Source: an uncultured Bacteroidales bacterium
Lineage (GTDB): Bacteria > Bacteroidota > Bacteroidia > Bacteroidales > Muribaculaceae
Direction: 5' to 3'
DNA length: 6,203 bases
NCBI GenBank assembly: GCA_947176515.1
Contig: CAMWQZ010000079.1
Coordinates: 1-6,203 of the forward strand
Position numbers and translations under genes: made by a program. The notes beneath the pieces were generated by a model that did not search any database, was not told the DNA's origin, and was given only the letters and a program-made list of their open reading frames with translations. Below, in pieces: positions 1-4,850 of the stretch. Position 1 is the first letter of the stretch; every line of letters begins with the position of its first letter.

Positions 1-1464
1 CATAGATGGGGTGTTAGAGGTAGTCTTTTCTTCGGTAAGTTTTGTGAAATACACCATATTGTCAGCCTCGTTAAATTCGCCGCCCGTATAGAACGCGCCG
101 TATTGCGAAGCATCCATTTCAAACGGCAGGTAGAGGGTGTAGGGGCGGTCCTTGGTAAAGCTGCGGTTAACAGTGACGTTATTGGCAGTGAATGCATGCG
201 GTATCTTCAGCAGCAGCTGGTTGTTGGTTGTTGTTGTCCCGTAGTTGATTACAAGATTCTCGCACTCATTACCTATCACAAGATTAGTTTTATTATCCGG
301 CTCTCCTTCCACAACTTCGTTTACAAAAATCAGTGTCTCAGACTGGTTAGCTCGCAAACTATTAATGGAACTCGAGGAAACCGAACCAAGAACCAACGTT
401 CGTAGGTTAGGAACATCTCTAATTTCATAAAAAATAACTTCCATAACATTACCAGCCTCTAAGCTGCTAAAGTTAATGTAGGTAAGTGAGGTGCAACCAT
501 CTAGGAAATCACCATCACTGGATACTTTCCCAGGATTAAAGTTGCTGAGATTAAGCGATTTCAGCGACGTGCACAACCTAAACATACTACTTATAAAAAT
601 CTTGTTTCCAGTGTTGAAGCTGCTGAGATCTAGTGAAGTCAGCGAATTGCAACCATTAAACATATAACCCATTTCTGTCACGTTTGCAGTGTTGAAGCTG
701 CTGAGATCTAACGAAGTCAGCGAAGAGCAAATATTAAACATATAATTCATTCGGGTCACGTTTTCAGTGTTGAAGTTGCTGAGATCAAGTGAAGTCAGCG
801 AAGAGCAAGCATTAAACATACCACTCATATCAGTCACATTTTCTGTGTTGAAGCTGCTGAGATCTAACGAACTCAGCGAAATGCACCCAAAAAACATTTG
901 ACTCATACTAGTAACGCTTTCAGTGTTGAAGCTGCTGACATCTAACGAACTCAGCGGATGGCACTCCCCAAACATAGCACTCATATCAGTCACGTTTGCA
1001 GTGTTGAAGCTGCTGACATCAAGTGAAGTCAGCGAATGGCAACCATAAAACATACCGTGCATATCAGTCACGTTTGCAGTGTTGAAGTACTGAAGGCCTT
1101 CAATTTCTTCCAACTTAGAAAAATTGTAAAACCAGTTACTGCAGCAAGTCGGTTTGAAATTTTTAAAAGACTCTTCGAATATTGCTTTTGTCACTTCTCC
1201 GATAGAATTATCGTCTACCCAAGCCGGATAAGCATAATGTTCATCTTTGCCCTCACCATAGTTAGGATCTATCTCCCAAAGTTTAGTGATTGTTTGGCCG
1301 TAGCTTGTGAGTTCTTGACCCACACTTAGTGTTTCGGATGATTCTAAAAAATGAAAGGACTTGTCACCCTCGCAATATACGGCATAGGGCGTTGCTGCCA
1401 AGGCCCTCATCCCCGAGGCGAGGAACAGCATGGCAATGATGGCAAATGAGATTTTTTTTCGCAT
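1..1464 (-). CDS. BspA-family leucine-rich-repeat (DUF285) surface protein, 3' end off the left edge
   Basis: The reading frame is open for 488 codons from ATG at 1464 to the window edge with no stop, so the C-terminus is missing. Residues 1-23 form a signal peptide (MRKK, then a hydrophobic stretch to AISFAII-like core and ALA), with likely cleavage before ATP. Residues 24-126 match the N-terminal part usual for this family (YAVYCEGDKSFHFL, then FEESFKNFKPT and WFYNFSKLEEIEG). Nine 26-residue units follow from residue 127 to about 360, of the form FNTxNVTDMxxMFxxCxSLTSLDLSS, typical of the DUF285/BspA class. From about residue 410 there is a beta-rich module with YTLYLPF at 442-448, common near the C-terminus of Bacteroidales secreted repeat proteins. 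The family is exported, and some members mediate adhesion; ligand and exact role are not predictable here. The first ATG before the signal peptide is the natural start, 39 nt downstream of a TATCTTCG box. Any sorting or anchoring signal would lie beyond the edge. Confidence 0.9.
   Translation of the reverse strand, partial: MRKKISFAIIAMLFLASGMRALAATPYAVYCEGDKSFHFLESSETLSVGQELTSYGQTITKLWEIDPNYGEGKDEHYAYPAWVDDNSIGEVTKAIFEESFKNFKPTCCSNWFYNFSKLEEIEGLQYFNTANVTDMHGMFYGCHSLTSLDVSSFNTANVTDMSAMFGECHPLSSLDVSSFNTESVTSMSQMFFGCISLSSLDLSSFNTENVTDMSGMFNACSSLTSLDLSNFNTENVTRMNYMFNICSSLTSLDLSSFNTANVTEMGYMFNGCNSLTSLDLSSFNTGNKIFISSMFRLCTSLKSLNLSNFNPGKVSSDGDFLDGCTSLTYINFSSLEAGNVMEVIFYEIRDVPNLRTLVLGSVSSSSINSLRANQSETLIFVNEVVEGEPDNKTNLVIGNECENLVINYGTTTTNNQLLLKIPHAFTANNVTVNRSFTKDRPYTLYLPFEMDASQYGAFYTGGEFNEADNMVYFTKLTEEKTTSNTPSM
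385..1086 (-). repeat. Nine tandem 78-nt repeats encoding DUF285 leucine-rich units
   Basis: The plus-strand motif gtgttgaag recurs at 611, 689, 767, 845, 923, 1001 and 1079, exactly 78 nt apart. Degenerate eighth and ninth units start in the same register at 533 and 455. Each period encodes one 26-residue unit. Units 1-6 (the N-terminal side, higher coordinates) are closely similar in DNA as well as protein. Units 7-9 diverge: unit 7 loses NVTDM, unit 8 has FNPGKVSSDGD, and unit 9 begins LEAG instead of FNT. Because the period is a multiple of three, gain or loss of units would keep the frame. Confidence 0.93.
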
Positions 1465-1502
1465 GTTAGATTTTTTATAATTAGTATGGTTAGTTTATGG
1501 CG

Positions 1503-1510
1503 CGAAGATA
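1503..1510 (-). promoter_or_regulatory. Predicted Bacteroidota -7 box for the BspA-family gene
   Basis: On the minus strand this reads TATCTTCG, one base from the TAnnTTTG consensus of Bacteroidota housekeeping promoters. It lies 38 nt upstream of the ATG, giving a short AT-rich leader. There is no clear TTTG at the -33 position, only a run of seven T (1528-1534), directly preceded by a tandem repeat. The assignment is by motif and position only. Confidence 0.55.
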
Positions 1511-1533
1511 AGTATAAAAATACAATTAAAAAA

Positions 1534-1553
1534 AGTCCTTTTCAGTCCTTTTT
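1534..1553 (-). promoter_or_regulatory. Tandem 10-nt direct repeat upstream of the BspA-family promoter, possible operator
   Basis: The minus strand reads AAAAGGACTG followed immediately by AAAAGGACTT, two copies spaced by 10 nt (about one helical turn). The repeat ends 23 nt upstream of the -7 box, adjoining the -33 region that lacks its usual TTTG. This geometry fits a site for an activator or repressor acting on the surface-protein gene, but no binding protein can be named from sequence. Confidence 0.35.
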
Positions 1554-1618
1554 GATTTTAAATTTTTATTTCTGAGAGCCTCACACGAAGAAAATATGAA
1601 GTATGACTTATATTGGCA

Positions 1619-1752
1619 CCATCGTCGCGGTTTTTTCGTATTTTGACCAGAGTACCATAGGGCCAAAGAGGTTAAGGGTTATCTTAGACATAAACCTCAA
1701 CTCCTTTGGCTCTATGGCTCTTTGGTCTAAACATAAAAAAACGCGACGGTGG
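1619..1752. repeat. Large imperfect palindrome (arms A and B) in the intergenic region
   Basis: The left arm (ttttgaccagagtaccatag at 1641 onward, up to 1678) pairs with the right arm (cctcaactcctttggctcta at 1695 onward, up to 1731) around a 16-nt loop. The pairing resumes outside it: cgtcgcgg at 1623 against cgcgacg at 1742, across facing T and A runs. The structure could form a hairpin or cruciform of roughly 130 nt. Neither flanking gene is transcribed through it according to the predicted promoters, so an intrinsic-terminator role is not obvious. Confidence 0.75.
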
Positions 1753-1784
1753 GGTTTTATTATTTGCCAAATTAAATCTTATAA

Positions 1785-1945
1785 ACAGCGCGTTAGCGCA
1801 AGCTCGGCGTTTAGCCGGGGGTGAATGTTAGCCTGCCGCAAATGGCGCGCTTAGCGGCATGCAGCCGCAGGTTTGCGTGAATGACACCCCTCCCCACAAG
1901 CCGATGCCTCGCGTAGCGCGGCGCCTTTGCTGTATCAGACACCGG
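1785..1945. other. GC-rich core of the intergenic element with many small hairpins; no gene seen
   Basis: This stretch is far richer in G and C than its AT-rich flanks. It contains several short stems with TTA- or TAG-type loops: gcgcgttagcgc (1788-1799), cggcgtttagccg (1805-1817), and cgcgtagcgcg (1910-1920). The strings gggggtgaatg (1817-1827) and gtgaatgacacccc (1877-1890) face each other as a loose inverted pair. No start-to-stop frame here resembles a protein, and it does not fold as a tRNA or known riboswitch that I can recognise. The hairpin style resembles REP-like intergenic repeats. Confidence 0.45.
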
Positions 1946-1955
1946 GCAGACAGAA

Positions 1956-2009
1956 AGACATAAAAACATAAAGAACAGATAAAAAAATTATCTGTATGTC
2001 TTTATGTCT
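1956..2009. repeat. AT-rich imperfect hairpin with gacataaa-type repeats
   Basis: The left arm (1956-1982, containing agacataaaaacataaag and then acagataa) faces ttatctgtatgtctttatgt (1988-2007) across a five-A loop. The arms differ by small insertions. The right arm runs into arm C of the larger inverted repeat. The gacataaa unit also occurs in arm A (1687-1694), so the hairpin looks like part of the same composite element. Confidence 0.5.
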
Positions 2010-2110
2010 AAAATAATCCTCAACCCCTTTGGCTCTATGGTACTCTGGTCAAAAATCGAATAAGTGTGAATTTTCTTTTAATAGATATAAATAATATGAG
2101 TGAAAGTTCA

Positions 2111-2118
2111 TATCTTTG
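2111..2118 (+). promoter_or_regulatory. Predicted Bacteroidota -7 box for the Na+/Pi cotransporter gene
   Basis: The sequence tatctttg is an exact TAnnTTTG match 44 nt upstream of the ATG at 2163, implying a leader of about 40 nt. A -33 TTTG at the usual spacing is not evident. The box lies 50 bp beyond the end of the inverted-repeat element, so the element is upstream of the transcript rather than in its leader. Confidence 0.65.
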
Positions 2119-2162
2119 CAACAGACTTGTGCAAACACGCAAGCATCACTAATAACTAACCA

Positions 2163-3986
2163 ATGGACTATAGTTTTCTTAAATTTTTATGCCTTCTTGG
2201 CGCCGTAGGTCTATTCCTCTATGGCATGAAGGTGATGAGTGAAGGATTGCAGAAAGCCGCGGGCGACCGTCTGCGTGGTATCCTCTCGGCAATGACCAAA
2301 AATCGTTTTACAGGCACACTGACCGGCTGCGCTATCACAGCTTTGATTCAGAGTTCGTCGGCCTCAACAGTGATGGTGGTCAGCTTCGTAAACGCCGGAT
2401 TAATGACCCTGTCACAGTCTATGGCAGTTATCATGGGTGCCAACGTCGGTACAACGTTCACGGCGTGGATTATAGCCCTATTCGGATTCAAGATGGACAT
2501 TGCGGCAGTGACGCTACCGCTCATTGGCCTCGCAGTTGTCCTACTACTTACTAATAAGAGCAAAGCCAAGTCATTAGGCGAATTCCTAATAGGTTTCTCC
2601 TTCCTATTCATGGGTTTGAGCATGATTAGCGACAATGTGCCCGACCTACAGAGCAACCCCGAAATGTTTGCAGTCCTGAAAAATTACGCTTCGATGGGCA
2701 TCCCGTCGATTCTGATTTTTGCCTTGGTCGGCGTGGTTGTCACAATGGTCATCCAATCGTCAGCCGCTACATTTGCAATTACTCTTATAATGTGTAGTAA
2801 AGGCTGGATTACCTTCGACCTCGCCTGCGCATTGGTGCTTGGTAGTAATATCGGTACAACTATTACTCCAATTCTTGCATCATTGAGCGGTAATACCGCT
2901 GCAAAACGCACGGCGATGGGCCACTTGCTCTTTAACTTGCTGGGAACTGTTTGGTGTCTGGCTATTTTTGTGCCATTCGCCGATTTCAACGCATGGCTTA
3001 CAGAGGCTATCGGACAGGGTGACCCCACTCAGCTCTACCGCTATGTGTCTAATCTCGAGGTGACTAATCCTGATATCTATAACCATTTGTTTGACAACTC
3101 ACTTCCCCAAGGTCACGAAGCTTTGGTAAACATTATGAAGATGCAGACAAGTGTGTCCTTCGGCCTCTCAATCTTCCACACCACTTTCAACCTTGTCAAC
3201 CTATCAATTATGATATGGTTTACCAATCTTTATGTTAAGATTGTAGAGCGTCTGGTACCGGCCAAGAAACACGGTGAGGACGACGAGTTCACACTCAAAT
3301 TTATCTCTCGCGGTCTTCTCAATGCTTCCGAACTCAATATCGCACAGGCTGAAAAAGAGATGGCGCTGTATGCCGAGCGCGTCGGCAGGATGATGGATAT
3401 GGCCCAAGATTTGGTCCACACCAAGGATGGCAGCGAAGACTTTACCAAACTCTATTCGCGACTGGAAAAATATGAAGATATCTCTGACCGCATGGAACTC
3501 GAGATTGCCCATTACCTTAACCGATGCGCCGAAGGCCGCCTCTCTAATGAAGGTAAACTTCATATTGCCGCGATGCTTAACATCGTCAGCGAAATTGAGA
3601 GCATAGCCGACTGCTGTATGGGCGTAGGCAAGATTCTTGAGCGCAAGCAACAAAGCAGCGTAACATTCAACGAGGAAATCTATCACAACATCGACGCCAT
3701 GTATGTTTATGTCAAAGATGCAATGCGCCTGATGATTAACCAGCTCCAGAATGTCGAAAACGTCGGCGAACGCAGACTTATTGATTCATACAACAAAGAG
3801 CGTGAAATCAACAATATGCGTAACGTGCTCCGTAGCACTAATATCGAGAATATCAACGACAAGCATTATGAATATCAGGCCGGTATCTACTACATGGATA
3901 TCGTAGGCGTACTCGAAAAGACAGGCGACTATATAATCAACGTCGTTGACACTATCCGCGATCAGTTCCGCCACATCAAAGCATAA
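2163..3986 (+). CDS. Na+/phosphate cotransporter family protein with C-terminal PhoU-like domain
   Basis: This 607-residue protein is complete. Residues 1-360 form the membrane part, with two inverted Na_Pi_cotrans repeats. The first carries QSSSAST at 63-69 and GANVGTT at 92-98; the second carries QSSAAT at 198-203 and GSNIGTT at 227-233. These paired QSS and G-x-N-x-GTT motifs are the hallmark of the NptA/YjbB/SLC34-like family. HxxFN motifs at 254-258 and 339-343 lie in later helices. About eight to nine hydrophobic segments are visible, roughly within 5-22, 55-108, 111-156, 181-240, 253-272 and 331-356. Residues 385-600 are soluble, helical and charged, matching PhoU-like domains that other family members carry. 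Known relatives move phosphate coupled to Na+, and E. coli YjbB favours export, so direction is uncertain. The ATG follows an A-rich leader without a Shine-Dalgarno sequence, as usual in this phylum. A response-regulator gene follows after 116 bp. Confidence 0.93.
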   Translation: MDYSFLKFLCLLGAVGLFLYGMKVMSEGLQKAAGDRLRGILSAMTKNRFTGTLTGCAITALIQSSSASTVMVVSFVNAGLMTLSQSMAVIMGANVGTTFTAWIIALFGFKMDIAAVTLPLIGLAVVLLLTNKSKAKSLGEFLIGFSFLFMGLSMISDNVPDLQSNPEMFAVLKNYASMGIPSILIFALVGVVVTMVIQSSAATFAITLIMCSKGWITFDLACALVLGSNIGTTITPILASLSGNTAAKRTAMGHLLFNLLGTVWCLAIFVPFADFNAWLTEAIGQGDPTQLYRYVSNLEVTNPDIYNHLFDNSLPQGHEALVNIMKMQTSVSFGLSIFHTTFNLVNLSIMIWFTNLYVKIVERLVPAKKHGEDDEFTLKFISRGLLNASELNIAQAEKEMALYAERVGRMMDMAQDLVHTKDGSEDFTKLYSRLEKYEDISDRMELEIAHYLNRCAEGRLSNEGKLHIAAMLNIVSEIESIADCCMGVGKILERKQQSSVTFNEEIYHNIDAMYVYVKDAMRLMINQLQNVENVGERRLIDSYNKEREINNMRNVLRSTNIENINDKHYEYQAGIYYMDIVGVLEKTGDYIINVVDTIRDQFRHIKA

Positions 3987-4031
3987 CACTACTCAACGAA
4001 AATAATTTTTCAAAACAAAATTAACACAAAT

Positions 4032-4115
4032 CGGTTACTGTCTTTTATGATTATAAGGATTTATCTACCTTTGCAGAAATCATCACATCTCTTGTAATCA
4101 AAATGTCAGTAACCG
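4032..4115. repeat. Perfect 9-bp inverted repeat flanking the response-regulator promoter and start codon
   Basis: The half cggttactg at 4032-4040 is the exact reverse complement of cagtaaccg at 4107-4115. The halves are 75 bp apart centre to centre and bracket the -7 box. One sits near the -33 to -40 zone and the other in codons 2-5. The upstream half should lie outside the mRNA, so an RNA stem is unlikely. A DNA-binding or looping role, for example autoregulation, is speculative, and chance is possible. Confidence 0.3.
4066..4073 (+). promoter_or_regulatory. Predicted -7 box for the response-regulator gene
   Basis: The sequence tacctttg matches TAnnTTTG exactly, 29 nt upstream of the ATG at 4103. 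It gives the regulator its own promoter, separate from the upstream transporter, although read-through from that gene is not excluded because no strong terminator is visible between them. The -33 region (around 4043-4047) is T-rich but lacks a clear TTTG. Confidence 0.6.
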
Positions 4116-4804
4116 CACTCGGTAAAATAGTTGTAGTAGACAGTGACGAAAATATCTCGTCACTGCTCAGCGTCAACCTCGGCAGCGAGGGCTATGAGGT
4201 CGTGGTATATAACAACGCCGACGGAGTTGCTTCATCTGACCTGTCGGGAGTTAGACTCATTTTGGCCGACGCCATGGACGGCGTTTATACCGGCCTCAAA
4301 CTCTTGCAAGACATCAAAAGCAATCCTACCACAAGCCATATTGGGTTCATATTGTGCTCTATGCACGATAGCGAACGACTTATCATCGAGGCTCTTGACG
4401 CCGGTGCAGATGACTACATAATCAAACCATTCTCGCTCCGCGAACTTGTGGCGCGCGCCAAAGCCGTCATCCGTCGTCATGCGCGACACATTGGCCCGAC
4501 CTCTCAAGGGACGACTCTGAAGTTCCACACGCTTACGCTCGACCTTATGACAAAACGAGCAACCGATGGCGACACCGTGCTGACCCTCACCAAAACCGAA
4601 TATTCGATTCTTGAACTTCTACTCAAGAATATGAACAACTACGTGTCACGTGCAGAGATATATAAGAATGTTTGGAAAGACGCACTCGACAAATCAAACG
4701 ACCGTATTGTCGACACAAATATCTCGCGCCTTCGCAAAAAATTAGGAGACCTCGGCTCCCACCTCGTCAATCGTTCTGGCCTTGGCTACATGATGAAACT
4801 CTAA
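4103..4804 (+). CDS. OmpR/PhoB-family response regulator transcription factor
   Basis: This 233-residue protein has a receiver domain (about residues 7-125) and a winged-helix Trans_Reg_C DNA-binding domain (about 138-232). The phosphoacceptor is D56 (ILADAM), the switch Ser/Thr is S86 (ILCSMHD) and the conserved lysine is K108 (DYIIKPF). The output domain shows LTLTKTEYSILELLL and the DNA-contacting stretch RIVDTNISRLRKKL, ending GLGYMMKL as expected. Two features are unusual. The acidic pocket reads VVDSDEN, with serine at position 14 where most receivers have the metal-binding aspartate. The loop after D56 also lacks the usual M-P-x-x-D-G pattern (DAMDGVYTG). No histidine kinase is present in the window, so the partner is unknown. 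The upstream Na+/Pi transporter makes a phosphate-related role possible but unproven. The gene converges on a UvrA-like gene with a 46-bp gap. Confidence 0.92.
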   Translation: MSVTALGKIVVVDSDENISSLLSVNLGSEGYEVVVYNNADGVASSDLSGVRLILADAMDGVYTGLKLLQDIKSNPTTSHIGFILCSMHDSERLIIEALDAGADDYIIKPFSLRELVARAKAVIRRHARHIGPTSQGTTLKFHTLTLDLMTKRATDGDTVLTLTKTEYSILELLLKNMNNYVSRAEIYKNVWKDALDKSNDRIVDTNISRLRKKLGDLGSHLVNRSGLGYMMKL

Positions 4805-4826
4805 GGCAAAACGGCCTCCTGCCTTA
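4802..4826. terminator. Possible weak terminator hairpin between convergent genes
   Basis: TAAGGC, which begins with the stop codon of the response regulator, can pair with GCCTTA at 4821-4826 across a 13-nt loop. The downstream plus-strand sequence is AT-rich (aatcaatcataattt) but has no real T-tract, and on the minus strand none follows. It is the only stem visible in the short gap shared by the two convergent genes. Confidence 0.3.
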
Positions 4827-4850
4827 AATCAATCATAATTTCAACCAAAG

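Larger units (their letters stand above)
1635..2060. repeat. 426-bp element bounded by 60-nt inverted repeats (arms A and C), MITE-like or REP-like
   Basis: Bases 1635-1694 and the reverse complement of 2001-2060 align over 60 nt without gaps, with 53 identities by hand count, including an unbroken block ttttgaccagagtaccatag. Arm B (1695-1731) is a third copy of the inner 37 nt in the same orientation as arm C (2019-2055), with about five differences. The element has no coding capacity for a transposase. No clear target-site duplication is visible at its outer borders. It could be a non-autonomous mobile element, a REP/BIME-like composite, or a nest of insertions. The repeat geometry is directly visible; the mobile-element interpretation is inference. 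Confidence 0.6.

Noticed and set aside
1..20. The left edge checked for the same G-biased errors as the right edge
   Set aside because: The frame stays open and the residues (SNTPSM) are plausible for the module. A single possible T-to-G change cannot be distinguished from natural variation.
385..1086. Regular 78-nt spacing considered as a CRISPR-like array
   Set aside because: The whole period is coding and similar between units, with no unique spacers. It is a protein repeat array.
103..1329. Plus-strand open frames of 61-100 codons
   Set aside because: They are antisense to the BspA-family gene, which has a signal peptide and continuous DUF285 repeats on the minus strand.
1603..1824. A 73-codon plus-strand open frame in the intergenic region
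   Set aside because: It runs through both arms of the A/B palindrome and into the GC-rich core. Its translation resembles no known family, and no promoter box precedes it. It is a by-product of the repeats.
1785..1945. The GC-rich core as a tRNA or other known RNA gene
   Set aside because: There is no cloverleaf, T-loop signature or CCA-like end, and the stems are short and independent.
2125..2142. A small stem (cttgtg with cacgcaag) in the transporter leader
   Set aside because: It needs a two-base bulge in a six-pair stem and hides no start site. This is too weak for a riboswitch or attenuator call.
3998..4011. gaaaataatttttc after the transporter as a terminator
   Set aside because: The stem is five weak base pairs, nearly all A-T, with a three-base loop and no following T-tract.
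4232..4528. A 98-codon minus-strand frame inside the response regulator
   Set aside because: It is fully antisense to a well-supported receiver domain and has no recognisable domain of its own.
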